Origin: Devosia lacusdianchii
GTDB taxonomy: Bacteria > Pseudomonadota > Alphaproteobacteria > Rhizobiales > Devosiaceae
Assembly: GCF_022429625.1 (NCBI RefSeq)
Contig: NZ_CP092483.1
Coordinates: forward strand, 1,240,001 to 1,304,000
Direction: 5' to 3'
DNA length: 64,000 nt
Positions 46,340-56,071 of this stretch are shown piece after piece. Position 1 is the first letter of the stretch; every line of letters starts with the position of its first letter. The translations under genes were made by a program, and so were the position numbers. A model generated the notes under the pieces. It saw nothing but the letters and a program-made list of their open reading frames with translations, had not been told where the DNA came from and made no database searches.

Positions 46340-48247
46340 ATGCCAAGATCCCTCTTTCCTGCGGCCAGTCCCGAAACCCGGGCGCGCCTTGAGCAGAATC
46401 CAACGCTCAAGCTAATCAACGACTACGACTGGTCATCCAATCGTCTGGGACCCATCCCGGATTGGCCGGAAAGCCTCAAGGGTGCGGTCCGCGTGATGAT
46501 GGCCGCTTCCACACCGATGGTGATGCTCGTCGGCCCCGACGGCGTCCTCGTCTATAACGACGCCTATGCCGAATTCGCTGGCGACCGCCATCCCTCCATC
46601 TTTGGCCTGCCGGCGACCGAGGCCTGGCCTGAGATCGCCGACTTCAACCGCCACAAAATTGCCCTTGGCCTGGCCGGGCACTCTCTGATCCTGCGCGACC
46701 AGGAACTTGTCCTCAACCGCCACGGCGAGCCGGAATCCGGCTGGATGGACCTGCACTATAGCCCCATCCTCAACGACGATGGCGTGCCGCTGGGCACCCT
46801 GTGCATCGTCCACGAGACGACCGACCGGGTGATGGCCGAAAAGGCGCTGGCCCGCAGCGAGGAGCGGTTGTCGCTGGCGCTGAGCGGCTCAAGCCTCGTC
46901 GGCACCTGGGACTGGGATGTGGTCAACAACGTCGTCACCTCCGACGACAAGTTCGCCCAGATGTATAATCTCGACCCTCTGCAGGCCGGGCTCGGCGTGC
47001 CGATCGGGCAATTCCTGCAGGCCGTCCATCCCGACGATGTCGAGCGGCTGGGTGAAGAGATCGGCACCGCCCTCAGGGAGGGCTCCTCCCTCCACAGCGA
47101 ATACCGCCTGGTTGGCGAAGACGGCGCGATCCGCTGGGTCATAGCGTCCGGTCGCCCGCGTCTCGATGCCGAGGGCAAGGCGCAGCGTTTCCCCGGGGTC
47201 GTGGTCGATGTCACCGAGCAGCGCCGTACCTCCGAGGCGCTTGCCGAGAGCGAATTGCGCTTCCGCACCCTGGCTGACACCATGCCCCAGATGGTCTGGT
47301 CCACGCTGCCGGACGGCTATCACGACTACTACAATGCGCGCTGGTATGAGTTCACCGGCGTGCCCGCTGGCTCGACCGACGGCGAAGGATGGAACGACAT
47401 GTTCCACCCCGAGGATCAGCAGCGCGCCTGGGAGGTCTGGAAGCACTCCCTGGCTACGGGCGAGCCCTACCACATCGAATACCGCCTCAAGCACCATACC
47501 GGCACCTATCGCTGGACGCTTGGCCTGGCTCTGCCCATCCGCGACGCGGCGGGCCACATCATCCGCTGGTTTGGCACCTGCACCGATATCCACGAAGCCA
47601 AGCTGGCCGGCGAGGAGCGCGAACTGGTGGCGCAGGAGCTCAGCCACCGCATCAAGAACATCTTTGCGGTGCTCACCGGCCTGATCAGCCTCTCAGCGCG
47701 CAGCCGCCCTGAGGTCAAACCCTTCGCCGAGGAACTGCGCCAGCGCATCTACGCTCTGGGTGAGGCTCACGATTTTGTTCAGCCACACAGCCGCGCGTCG
47801 CGGCCGGATGGCGCGCAGGGGTCGTTGGCGGCACTCGTCGATCGCCTGATGCGGCCTTACCGGGGCACGGACGGCAGCAGGGTCGCCTTCAGTGGCGACG
47901 ACATCGAGATCGATGATGGGGCCGCAACGCCTCTGGCGCTGATATTCCACGAGCTGGCCACCAATGCGGCCAAGTATGGCGCCTTCCTCACCGAAGAGGG
48001 CAGGGTGGTGATATCAGGCCAAAGCATCGGCGATCGCTACCACTTGTCATGGGCCGAACACGGCGGTCAGCCGGTCAGCATGGTGTCGGATACGACGGGT
48101 TTTGGTTTCCGCGTCATCGACCTCAGCGTACAGGGGCAGCTGGGCGGTACGATCGAACGCGTCTGGGATGCCGAAGGACTGCGCATCGAGATCGATTTGC
48201 CGGCCAGTGCGCTCAAGCGCTCGGCGCGGCTGCGAACCGATCGCTAG
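46340..48247 (+). CDS. HWE-family sensor histidine kinase with PAS repeats
   Basis: The 635-residue soluble kinase has two or three PAS/PAC sensor units. The N-terminal one contains SLKGAVRVMMAASTPMVMLVG; the others lie at about 175-290 and 300-415. The HWE kinase core has phospho-His436 in QELSHRIKNIFAVLTGLISLSAR and RIYALGEAHDFVQP, a motif set that defines the family, and WAEHGG for the W-x-E element. PAS domains often bind heme, flavin or small ligands; no FMN Cys (LOV GRNCRFLQ) is visible. Its end overlaps by 4 bp the convergent single-domain response regulator, probably its partner. Confidence 0.93.
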   Translation: MPRSLFPAASPETRARLEQNPTLKLINDYDWSSNRLGPIPDWPESLKGAVRVMMAASTPMVMLVGPDGVLVYNDAYAEFAGDRHPSIFGLPATEAWPEIADFNRHKIALGLAGHSLILRDQELVLNRHGEPESGWMDLHYSPILNDDGVPLGTLCIVHETTDRVMAEKALARSEERLSLALSGSSLVGTWDWDVVNNVVTSDDKFAQMYNLDPLQAGLGVPIGQFLQAVHPDDVERLGEEIGTALREGSSLHSEYRLVGEDGAIRWVIASGRPRLDAEGKAQRFPGVVVDVTEQRRTSEALAESELRFRTLADTMPQMVWSTLPDGYHDYYNARWYEFTGVPAGSTDGEGWNDMFHPEDQQRAWEVWKHSLATGEPYHIEYRLKHHTGTYRWTLGLALPIRDAAGHIIRWFGTCTDIHEAKLAGEERELVAQELSHRIKNIFAVLTGLISLSARSRPEVKPFAEELRQRIYALGEAHDFVQPHSRASRPDGAQGSLAALVDRLMRPYRGTDGSRVAFSGDDIEIDDGAATPLALIFHELATNAAKYGAFLTEEGRVVISGQSIGDRYHLSWAEHGGQPVSMVSDTTGFGFRVIDLSVQGQLGGTIERVWDAEGLRIEIDLPASALKRSARLRTDR

Positions 48248-48684
48248 CCGGCAGCCATCTGGCTAGACCACGGGAACAACACGAGCCGCTGCGGCACCGT
48301 CGCCTCGGCTGCTTCGCGGCAAGCCACGGCATAGGCCACCGCGGCGCGCAGGTCACTGTCGGATACCGGCTTGGCCAGGACCCCGATCGTGCCGGGCACG
48401 CCGTCACCCAATTGCGATGGATTGGCCGTCATGAACAGTACCGTCACGCCGTGGGTTTGCGCCAATATCCGGCCGATACTCGCGCCGGTTGGGCCATCCT
48501 GAAGGTTGAGGTCGACCAGGGCGATGTCGGTCGATCCCGCCAGGGCCAACGCGGACCGCTGGTCCGCCGCTATGCCGACGGGCTGGTGCCCCATTTCTTC
48601 GACTACATGTTCAATCTCGGTGGCGACGAAAATCTCGTCCTCGACCACCAATATCCTGCACGTCATCACACTTACTCTCGTCAC
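48244..48684 (-). CDS. Single-domain response regulator
   Basis: The 146-residue receiver domain has the acidic pocket in ILVVEDEIFVA, phospho-acceptor Asp58 in IALVDLNLQDG, the Thr of VLFMTANP and the Lys of VLAKPVSDSD. No output domain follows; the tail (ATVPQRLVLFPWSSQMAAG) is short. ATG at 48666 would start six residues later and is also possible. It is convergent with the HWE kinase and overlaps it by 4 bp, so phosphotransfer between them is likely. Such regulators often feed the general stress pathway, but no PhyR or EcfG gene is in the window. Confidence 0.9.
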   Translation of the reverse strand: MTRVSVMTCRILVVEDEIFVATEIEHVVEEMGHQPVGIAADQRSALALAGSTDIALVDLNLQDGPTGASIGRILAQTHGVTVLFMTANPSQLGDGVPGTIGVLAKPVSDSDLRAAVAYAVACREAAEATVPQRLVLFPWSSQMAAG

Positions 48685-48886
48685 ACGCCTTCTGGCCTAA
48701 AAGCAAACTCGCGGACGCTCAACTGGTTGCGGGCGCTAGGCCACATTCACCCTGTTATGGTCAGTTTGCGCTCGAGCAGTTACCAAAACACCAACTTCCT
48801 GGCCCTCCCGCTTAGCGGAACATTAACCCTAATGCTTCATAAATTCGCCCAGATTACCCAGAAGGGCCACCTATCCGGAGGATACT

Positions 48887-49864
48887 ATGAAGCGCTCCCT
48901 GCAAGGCGCCGTTGCGGCGCTGGCAGTCCTCACAGCAGCGCCGGCACTCGCTGCCGACTATCCGGAATTGCGCCCAGCCTATCCCGAAAATTGGGAGCAG
49001 CCTGACGATTCGATCCGCTTCGAACTGGGCGCTCGCTACTGGCTCTCCTGGGGTTCGCAAGATGCCGGTTTCACGGCGACCGTCGGTGGCGTGCCGCTCG
49101 GCGATGTCGGGATTTCGACCCGGGATCAGAGCCACATCGTCGAATTGCACGGCAAGATCGAAGATCTCTCCACCCAGACCTATGTGAGCGGCAAGGCCGG
49201 CATCAGCCTCGGCACCACTGGCACCTATACCATCACCCCGGCATCTTCGGGCGCCATTGGTTCAAGCTCTAGAATTGGCTATGCGGGTGGCGATTTCGGC
49301 TGGCTACCCTTCGGCAACATGACCGATGGCTTCGCCGTCGGCGGCCTTGTGGGCTATCAATACTGGAAGGACGCCCCCGATATAGGCCAGGGCCGATATG
49401 GCACGGCGTTTGCCGGCCCCGGCGGCGCGCCTTCGGCTTTTGCGCCTGCCCAGGATAATTTCGACATCCACGCCCTTCGCCTTGGCATCAAGGGGCAGGC
49501 CACTTTCGACATGTTCGACATTCAGGCCGAAGTCGCCGCTATCCCCTATGCCCACGTGTCGGGTACCGTTGGCGGCAGCGGGTCTGATCCATTCGTCCTG
49601 GCGGGCATACCCTTTTATGAGCGCGCCCCGACGACGCTGAGCGGTCGCGGTTACGGCGTCATGGCCGAGACCATGGTGGGCTTCCATCCCACCGAGAACC
49701 TTACCGTCCGCGTCGGTGGCCGTGCCTGGTACCTCGAAGGCCAACTCGACGCCCAGTTCAGTTCCAATGCCTTCGGCGCCGACCAGCCCACGCTCACCCT
49801 ACCGAGCAATTTCGCCCGCATCTTCCGCTATGGCGCGCTGTTGGAAGTGACCGGCAAGTTCTAG
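48887..49864 (+). CDS. Exported outer-membrane beta-barrel protein
   Basis: The 325-residue protein has a clear signal peptide (MKRSLQGAVAALAVLTA, cleavage after ALAAD) and alternating hydrophobic strands with aromatic caps (FELGARYWLSWG, HIVELHGKIEDL, YGVMAETMVGFHP, LTVRVGGRAWYLEGQL). It ends in LLEVTGKF, a C-terminal aromatic typical of outer-membrane barrels. The start follows CGGAGGATACT. No specific porin family is recognised; it resembles OmpA-like or opacity-type barrels of alphaproteobacteria. Confidence 0.85.
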   Translation: MKRSLQGAVAALAVLTAAPALAADYPELRPAYPENWEQPDDSIRFELGARYWLSWGSQDAGFTATVGGVPLGDVGISTRDQSHIVELHGKIEDLSTQTYVSGKAGISLGTTGTYTITPASSGAIGSSSRIGYAGGDFGWLPFGNMTDGFAVGGLVGYQYWKDAPDIGQGRYGTAFAGPGGAPSAFAPAQDNFDIHALRLGIKGQATFDMFDIQAEVAAIPYAHVSGTVGGSGSDPFVLAGIPFYERAPTTLSGRGYGVMAETMVGFHPTENLTVRVGGRAWYLEGQLDAQFSSNAFGADQPTLTLPSNFARIFRYGALLEVTGKF

Positions 49865-49986
49865 CCCGCCAACCATCGCATACCCGTTGTCCGCTTGCCC
49901 TCCTCAGGGCGAGCGGATAAGTCTTGCGCGCGTTCGGTCCCCCTGCCGTGGCGCCAAGTTTCACTCAGCCAACGGGCAGTATCATC

Positions 49987-51654
49987 GTGACAGACCGCCT
50001 CAGAATTGCGCTCGCCCAGCTCAATCCCAAGGTCGGTGACATCACCGGCAATCTGGCCCTGGCCCGTACGGCGCTGACCGATGCGGTCGCCGCCAAGGCC
50101 GACATACTGATGCTCTCCGAGCTGTTCCTCACCGGCTACTTTCCTGACGACCTGCTGTTCAAGCCGAAATTCCTCACCGATGCCATGCAGGCCGCTCGCG
50201 ATCTGATCGCTGACACTGCCGGCACGGATGTCGTCCTGGTGCTGCCGACCGTCTGGCTCGAAAAGACCGGCCTCCATAATGCCGTTCTGGTGGCCGAGAA
50301 CGGCCAGATCATCGCCACGCGCCTGAAGCGCGAACTGCCCAATTCCGATGTCTTCTACGAGAAGCGCTACTTCAACGCTGGCCCATTGGCCGACCCAGTG
50401 GTCATCAAAGGCGTGCCGATCGGCATCCCGATTTGCGAAGATATCTGGCACCCCAATGTGTGCGATCACCTCGCCATGCGCGGCGCCGAAATCATGCTCT
50501 GCCCCAATGGTTCGCCCTACTGGACCAACAAGCAGCACGTCCGCAAAGACCTCGTTCGCGCCCGCACGCAAGAGGACGACGTGCCCATGCTCTACCTCAA
50601 CCAGGTCGGCGGCCAGGACGAGCTGGTGTTCGACGGGGCCTCCTTCGGCATGGAACCCGGCAATAAGCTGGTGTTTCAGGGCAAATCCTTCGAGACCGAT
50701 TTCATCGTCTCCGATTGGGTCCGCGGCGATAACGGCTGGACCTGCGAACAGGGCGAAGTCACCGAGCTGACCACCACCGACGAAGCCCCCTGGCTCGCCT
50801 GCGTGCTGGGCCTGCGCGACTACGTGCACAAAAACGGCTTCAAGCAGGTCGTGCTCGGCCTCTCCGGTGGCATCGACAGCGCCGTGGTCGCCGCCATGGC
50901 CGTTGACGCCCTCGGCCCCGAAAACGTCCACTGCATCATGCTGCCCTATCGCTACACCTCCGAGGCCAGCCTCAAGGACGCCAAGGACTGCGCCGAGCGG
51001 CTGGGTGTGCGCTACGACATCGTCTCCATCGGCAATCCGGTCGATGATGCCCTGATCGAACTGGCCCCCATCTTTGACAATCGCCCCGCCGATCTGGCCG
51101 AGGAAAACATCCAGTCGCGCATGCGCGGTGTCGTACTGATGGCCGTCTCCAACAAGCTCGGCTCCATGCTGCTGACCACAGGCAACAAGTCCGAAATGGG
51201 CGTCGGCTACGCCACCATCTATGGCGACATGAACGGCGGCTACAATCCGCTCAAGGACATGTTCAAGATGGAGGTCTACCGCCTCGCCGCCTGGCGTAAC
51301 AGCCATCGGCCCGGCGACAGCAAGGGCCCCACTGGCGAGGTCATCCCCCAGGCCATCATCGCCAAGGCGCCGTCAGCCGAACTGCGTCCGAACCAGACCG
51401 ACCAGGATAGCCTGCCGCCATACCCGGTGCTGGACGCCATCCTGACCGCCATTGTCGAAGACGAGCTCTCCATCGCCGAAATCGTCGCCAAGGGCCACGA
51501 TCAGGCTCTGGTGGAACGTATCGAGCGGCTGCTCAATATCGCCGAATACAAACGCCGCCAGTCGGCGCCGGGTCCCAAGCTCACCGTCAAGGCCTTCGGT
51601 CTGGGCCGCCGCTACCCGATCACCAATGGCTACAAGGACCGGATTATCGGATGA
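49987..51654 (+). CDS. nadE: Glutamine-dependent NAD+ synthetase
   Basis: NadE amidates nicotinate adenine dinucleotide to NAD+ using glutamine. From GTG 49987 the protein has 555 residues. The N-terminal nitrilase-type glutaminase (about 1-265) has the catalytic Glu in LSELFLTGY, a Lys in RELPNSDVF and Cys in [10 protein letters not shown]. The C-terminal synthetase domain has the PP-loop [16 protein letters not shown] near residue 290, [17 protein letters not shown] and [15 protein letters not shown] at 49924 would add 21 residues without homology. It overlaps gltX by 4 bp. Confidence 0.95.
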   Translation: MTDRLRIALAQLNPKVGDITGNLALARTALTDAVAAKADILMLSELFLTGYFPDDLLFKPKFLTDAMQAARDLIADTAGTDVVLVLPTVWLEKTGLHNAVLVAENGQIIATRLKRELPNSDVFYEKRYFNAGPLADPVVIKGVPIGIPICEDIWHPNVCDHLAMRGAEIMLCPNGSPYWTNKQHVRKDLVRARTQEDDVPMLYLNQVGGQDELVFDGASFGMEPGNKLVFQGKSFETDFIVSDWVRGDNGWTCEQGEVTELTTTDEAPWLACVLGLRDYVHKNGFKQVVLGLSGGIDSAVVAAMAVDALGPENVHCIMLPYRYTSEASLKDAKDCAERLGVRYDIVSIGNPVDDALIELAPIFDNRPADLAEENIQSRMRGVVLMAVSNKLGSMLLTTGNKSEMGVGYATIYGDMNGGYNPLKDMFKMEVYRLAAWRNSHRPGDSKGPTGEVIPQAIIAKAPSAELRPNQTDQDSLPPYPVLDAILTAIVEDELSIAEIVAKGHDQALVERIERLLNIAEYKRRQSAPGPKLTVKAFGLGRRYPITNGYKDRIIG

Positions 51655-52988
51655 CCAGCCCGACAACGACTGTTCGCTGGGCGCCGTCCCCCACCGGCCG
51701 CATCCATCTCGGCAATGCCCGCCCGGCGCTGCTCAACTGGTTCTTCGCCCGCCGCAATGGCGGCCGCTACGTCCTGCGCATGGATGACACCGACCATGCC
51801 CGCTCGACGCGGGAATTTGCCGACGGCATCGAGGTCGATCTCGCCTGGCTCGGCATCACGCCTGACCTGCTGGTTCGTCAGTCCGAACGCACCGCGCTTT
51901 ACGACGCCGCCCGTGACCGCCTGATTGCCGCCGGCCGGCTCTATCCGTGCTACGAGACCGAGGAAGAACTCGACCGCAAGCGCGCCCGCGCCCGCCTGCT
52001 CGGCAAACCGCCGATCTACGATCGGGCCGCTCTGAGCCTCACCGACGAAGACCGCGCCCGCCTCGAAGCCGAAGGCCGCAAGCCGCATTGGCGCTTCAAG
52101 CTCGACGGCCGTCCGGTCCAGTTCGACGACCTCATCAAGGGCGCGCAGACCGTCAACACCGCCTCGATGTCCGACCCCGTGCTCGTTCGTGGAGACGGCA
52201 GCTATCTCTATACGCTGCCCTCCGTGGTCGATGACATCGACCTGGGCATCACCCACGTCATCCGCGGCGAAGACCATGTCTCCAATACCGGCACCCAGAT
52301 CGAGATATTCGAAGCGCTCGGCGGCACGGTGCCCGTATTCGGCCACCACAACCTGCTGACCGACGCCGAAGGGCAGGGCTTCTCCAAACGCCTTGGCAGC
52401 CAGTCGATTTCCGACTTCCGCGCCGAGGGCTACGAGCCGATGGCCATTGCCATCATGGCCTCCATCACCGGCACCAGCCTTCCCATCGAAGCCTACGAGA
52501 CGCTCGATGAAATTGCGGGCCGCCTCGATTTCTCGATGATCTCGCACGGGTCCGCCCGTTTCGATCCGTCCGAACTCGACGGCCTCAATGCCCGCCTATT
52601 GCATGCCATGCCCTACGAGGCTGTGCAGGCGCGTCTCTCGGCGCTGGGCCTCGAGGGCGAAGCGCTTTGGCTGCTGCTGCGCGATAATCTCGCCAAATTT
52701 GCCGATATCACCGATCTGTCCAAGCTGGTAACCGGCCCGATCGAGCCCGTCATCGCTGATGAAGACCGTGATTTCCTGGCGCTGGCCAAGGCCTTGCTGC
52801 CGCAGGAGCCGTGGGACCAGACGACTTGGTCGCATTGGACGGACGCGCTCAAGACTTCGACCGGCCGCAAGGGCAAAGCCCTGTTCCTGCCGTTGCGCCT
52901 GGCCTTGACTGGGCGCCACGACGGGCCAGAGCTTAAGTCCCTTCTCCCGTTGGTTGGGCGTACGGCGTGTCTGGCCCGACTACCCTGA
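51651..52988 (+). CDS. gltX: Glutamate--tRNA ligase
   Basis: This class I synthetase has 445 residues with the HIGH-type motif in [20 protein letters not shown] near residue 15 and the KMSKS-type motif as FSKRLG near 243. [11 protein letters not shown] and [10 protein letters not shown] are family segments. It is short compared with the typical 470-residue enzyme, the size of the second alphaproteobacterial GltX. The start overlaps nadE as ATGA, so the pair is coupled. The last 56 bp overlap the convergent DUF2865 gene. Confidence 0.94.
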   Translation: MTSPTTTVRWAPSPTGRIHLGNARPALLNWFFARRNGGRYVLRMDDTDHARSTREFADGIEVDLAWLGITPDLLVRQSERTALYDAARDRLIAAGRLYPCYETEEELDRKRARARLLGKPPIYDRAALSLTDEDRARLEAEGRKPHWRFKLDGRPVQFDDLIKGAQTVNTASMSDPVLVRGDGSYLYTLPSVVDDIDLGITHVIRGEDHVSNTGTQIEIFEALGGTVPVFGHHNLLTDAEGQGFSKRLGSQSISDFRAEGYEPMAIAIMASITGTSLPIEAYETLDEIAGRLDFSMISHGSARFDPSELDGLNARLLHAMPYEAVQARLSALGLEGEALWLLLRDNLAKFADITDLSKLVTGPIEPVIADEDRDFLALAKALLPQEPWDQTTWSHWTDALKTSTGRKGKALFLPLRLALTGRHDGPELKSLLPLVGRTACLARLP

Positions 52989-54093
52989 CCACCTTGTCGC
53001 CGAACTGCACCAGCCGCAGCTGCGTCTCGGTCGCCGCCTGAACCGGCCGCGTCACCACCGTTTCGCCAGGACCAGCCGGCCGCGGACGGGGCAGGGGCAC
53101 GCTAACCAGGTTTGCCGTCTCGATCGGCGCCGTAGTCGGGGCCTGTACCGGCGCGATGCCGCGCGGATCGCGCAGCGGCATCGGAAAGCTCACCCCGGAC
53201 ACCTCGATCATCGTGCGTGTGCTGCCATCGGTTCCGGTGGCCACGCTCATCGATCCATCCGAACGCGGCGCCACCTTGCAGCTCGCCGAAGGGCTGGTGT
53301 CGAGCGCATCGCGATAGCGGAACGCCGTCGGTAGCGACGAATAGGGCTCGCCGAACTGGTTGCGCATCTGCTCGGGCTCCTGGCCCGGATTGTCGTAGAA
53401 ATAGAGTTCGACCGGCGTCGTCGTGCAACTCGCCTGGCAGGTCTGCGCGTCGTTGCTCACGTAATCGGGCAGGGTGGCGTAGCTGATCGGCCAGAAATAG
53501 CCATCGCTCAGCCGCACGCACACCGTGCGGACGGTCTGATAGCCCTGATAGCCCCAATAGTCGCCGCCGTCGATCATCTGCCCGTTGGTAAAGTCACCTT
53601 CCGAGGTGGTGCCGAAAATACGATCGAACAGGTTCTGCCGCTCGGTGGTGAAGGTCGCGCTCGAGCCGCCATCGGCGCCGCAGCCGAAACGGGCCATTTC
53701 CTGAAGGATTGCTTCGCGCTGGCCAGCGACGGCATTGGCGCTTTCCACCTGCTGGCTGACGCTCGCGGCAACCTCCCGCAGGCGCAACACTTCGCGGCCG
53801 ATCTGCGTGCATTGCGGCGTCAGCGGCCGCCCGGCCTTGGCGTCGTCATTGCACCCATCGCGGACATAGCGGCTTTCCATGTTCTGCACGTCGCGCTGGG
53901 CCTGCCGCGCCGCCTGCGAGCTGCCGCCCATCTGCTGGAAATCGCCATTACGATCGACCTGCCGCAGCATGTTCTGCAGGCGCGAACATTGTGCCGCCTG
54001 TGCGTAGGCGGTGCTGACGTCCAGCATCAGGCCGGCGCTGGCGAGCACCAGAAGAACGAGGGCGCGTGCGCCGATACTGCTCAAACTTGCCAT
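52933..54093 (-). CDS. DUF2865 domain-containing exported protein
   Basis: The 386-residue protein, from ATG 54093, has a signal peptide ([19 protein letters not shown], cleavage near AYAQ), a coiled N-terminal region with [15 protein letters not shown], and a Cys-rich DUF2865 core. The core includes [37 protein letters not shown] and [18 protein letters not shown]. Cysteines are paired as in secreted disulfide-bonded proteins. The C-terminus is Pro/Thr-rich and low complexity. The family is largely restricted to Hyphomicrobiales; function is unknown. Its 3-prime end overlaps gltX by 56 bp. Confidence 0.9.
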   Translation of the reverse strand: MASLSSIGARALVLLVLASAGLMLDVSTAYAQAAQCSRLQNMLRQVDRNGDFQQMGGSSQAARQAQRDVQNMESRYVRDGCNDDAKAGRPLTPQCTQIGREVLRLREVAASVSQQVESANAVAGQREAILQEMARFGCGADGGSSATFTTERQNLFDRIFGTTSEGDFTNGQMIDGGDYWGYQGYQTVRTVCVRLSDGYFWPISYATLPDYVSNDAQTCQASCTTTPVELYFYDNPGQEPEQMRNQFGEPYSSLPTAFRYRDALDTSPSASCKVAPRSDGSMSVATGTDGSTRTMIEVSGVSFPMPLRDPRGIAPVQAPTTAPIETANLVSVPLPRPRPAGPGETVVTRPVQAATETQLRLVQFGDKVVRVVGPDTPYAQPTGEGT

Positions 54094-54277
54094 CGAATCC
54101 CATAGGCGCGCCGCGCGCCGCAACCGGGCCTTAAGACAACGCCGCCTGCGTTTCTAGCAGAAACACGACCGCATGGCCTGTAGGCAACTTTGCCTCGCGA
54201 CCCGTGGCAACACTATAGTGACGGCGTCGGCGTCATGGTAGCGCTGCATGGTCACACTCTAGCGAGAGAATGCGCCT

Positions 54278-55279
54278 ATGAAGCTTGCGACGCTGAAGAA
54301 TGGTCGGCCGGATGGCCAGCTTGTCGTCGTCTCCGCTGGGATGACGCAATGCGTGTCCGCCGGTCGCATTGCCCCTACTCTGCAAGCCGCGCTCGATGAT
54401 TGGGCCGTCCACGGCCCCGCGCTTGCCGCTCTCGCGGCGCAGCTCGATGCCGGTGCCATTGCCGGCCAGCCCTTCGACACGGCGCATGCCCTGGCCCCGC
54501 TGCCCCGCGCCTACCAATGGATTGATGGCGCTGGCTATCTCAGCCATCTCGAACGCGTGCGCAGCCTCAAGGGCAGCAAGGATGCCGAGCTTCAATCGGC
54601 CCGGCCGCTCCTCTACCAGGGCGGCTCCGATTCGCTGTCCGCGGCCACCGCCCCGATCCTGGTGACCGATCCCGACCTGGCGATCGATTTCGAAGCCGAA
54701 GTCGCGGTGATTATCGGCGCCGTGCCCATGCGCGCCACCCGTGATCAGGCCGCATCAGCCATCCGCCTCGTTACCATCTGCAACGACGTCTCGCTGCGGC
54801 GGCTCGTGGTCGACGACCTCCAGAACGGCTTCGGCTTCTTCCACGCCAAGCCGTCCACTGCCTTCGCGCCGGTGGTGATGACGCCGGAAAGCCTGGGCAA
54901 CAACTGGCGCGACAGCCGCCTGCACCTGCCGGTTCGCGTCGAGGTCAATGGCGGCCTGTTCGGCCAGCCCAATGCCGGTACCGACATGCATTTCGATTTT
55001 GCCGACCTGATCGTCGAGGCCGCCCGCACGCGCAACCTCGCCGCCGGCACCATTATTGGTGGGGGCACTGTGTCCAACCGCCACGATGAGGGCCTGCCCA
55101 CCAAGCCCGGCGGCATCGGCTTTGCCTGCATTGCCGAGGCGCGCACCGTCGAAAAGATCAAGTACGGCCGCGCCCGCACGCCGTTCCTCAAGCCCGGCGA
55201 TACCGTGCGGATCGCCGCCATCGCCGCTGACGGCAAATCCGCTTTTGGTGATATCAACCAGGTCGTGGCCCTCGCATAA
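54278..55279 (+). CDS. Fumarylacetoacetate hydrolase (FAH) family protein
   Basis: The 333-residue protein belongs to the FAH superfamily, which hydrolyses or decarboxylates acylpyruvate-type compounds using a divalent metal. Metal-binding and catalytic segments are IDFEAEVAVIIGAVP, NDVSLRRLVVDDLQ, FFHAKPSTAFAPVVM and GTIIGGGTVSNR. It has an N-terminal extension, as in bacterial FAH proteins of tyrosine or homogentisate pathways. No hmgA or tyrosine pathway gene is adjacent, so the substrate is unassigned. Confidence 0.88.
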   Translation: MKLATLKNGRPDGQLVVVSAGMTQCVSAGRIAPTLQAALDDWAVHGPALAALAAQLDAGAIAGQPFDTAHALAPLPRAYQWIDGAGYLSHLERVRSLKGSKDAELQSARPLLYQGGSDSLSAATAPILVTDPDLAIDFEAEVAVIIGAVPMRATRDQAASAIRLVTICNDVSLRRLVVDDLQNGFGFFHAKPSTAFAPVVMTPESLGNNWRDSRLHLPVRVEVNGGLFGQPNAGTDMHFDFADLIVEAARTRNLAAGTIIGGGTVSNRHDEGLPTKPGGIGFACIAEARTVEKIKYGRARTPFLKPGDTVRIAAIAADGKSAFGDINQVVALA

Positions 55280-55375
55280 CCGTTGATAACATTCACGTGT
55301 GCACACTGGGCGCGTCATGTCCCGCGTGCAACTCTCGCCGGGCAATGGTGCAATTGCGCGTTGAGGGTGCAACTC

Positions 55376-55825
55376 ATGTCGATCAAGACTATCTCTGCCA
55401 TGGCGATCGCTGGCCTGATGACCATGGGTGTCGTCGCCGCTTTCGCCCAGGACGCCTTCGTGCCGCCGGCGACGCCCGAGGCCGCCGTGGAGGCCCGTAT
55501 CGCGCTGATGAAGGAAGATGGCGGCATCCTGCGCTCAGCCGGCAGTCTGACCGGCCCCGAGGCGGTCGCGGCCATGCAGACCCTGCTGACCAACTACACC
55601 CACATTCCAGAGCTGTTCCCCGAAGGCTCCATCGTGGGTGAGAGCGAAGCGCTCCCTGTCATCTGGGAAAACTGGGACGGCTTCACCGCTATTGTCGAAA
55701 CCGGCAAAACGGCTGCAGCGGCTGGGCTCGCCGCCGCCGAAGCCGGCGACGCCGCTGCCTACGCTGCCGCCCTACAGGCGCTCGGCGGCACCTGCGGCGC
55801 CTGCCACCAGCAATTCCGCGGCTGA
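55376..55825 (+). CDS. Class II c-type cytochrome (c556/c-prime family), periplasmic
   Basis: ATG 55376 follows a GAGGG stretch and gives 149 residues: a signal peptide (MSIKTISAMAIAGLMTMG, cleavage after FAQ), a four-helix bundle, and the C-terminal heme site CGACHQQFRG. The N-terminal RIALMKEDGG supplies a Met likely to be the sixth heme ligand, as in low-spin c556 rather than high-spin c-prime. Role: periplasmic electron transfer or gas binding; unknown in detail. Heme attachment would use the Ccm system found at the left end of the window. Confidence 0.92.
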   Translation: MSIKTISAMAIAGLMTMGVVAAFAQDAFVPPATPEAAVEARIALMKEDGGILRSAGSLTGPEAVAAMQTLLTNYTHIPELFPEGSIVGESEALPVIWENWDGFTAIVETGKTAAAAGLAAAEAGDAAAYAAALQALGGTCGACHQQFRG

Positions 55826-55858
55826 GTACAGCCCGACATTATCGCCTCCAAAGCGATT

Positions 55859-55889
55859 GGGCGGCCTCCGGGCCGTCCTCTTTTCTTTT
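55859..55889 (+). terminator. Rho-independent terminator after the cytochrome gene
   Basis: GGGCGGCC-TCCG-GGCCGTCC is an 8-bp stem with one G-U pair, followed by the T-rich TCTTTTCTTTT. Confidence 0.85.
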
Positions 55890-55915
55890 CGGCTTGATTT
55901 CCGCTTCGCCTGCGG

Positions 55916-56045
55916 TCAATCTCCGCCACCATGAAGACGATAGTCATTCTGATTAACCGCTGCATTATTACCTGCTAACCACTTGTTGGCGGCGCGGTCT
56001 TCTTCATTCTGAAATTCTGATACCCGAAGAGCCCAGTCAGCCAGC
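55916..56045 (-). pseudogene. Possible 3-prime gene remnant in an AT-richer patch before cysS
   Basis: On the minus strand a frame ending at TGA 55916 encodes about 43 protein-like residues: [19 protein letters not shown], then NKWLAGNNAAVNQNDYRLHGGGD. The stretch is noticeably poorer in G+C than its surroundings. Upstream the frame is antisense to cysS, where it has no sense, so at best only the tail of a gene remains. The family is not recognised. It could equally be an AT-rich promoter region of cysS that is open by chance. Confidence 0.25.
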
Positions 56046-56071
56046 GCAACTCCGCATGGCCAGAGGACGAC

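Noticed and set aside
48685..48886. EcfG-type promoter (GGAAC) upstream of the outer-membrane protein gene
   Set aside because: GGAAC is present near 48819, but no GTT-type -10 is found at the right distance.
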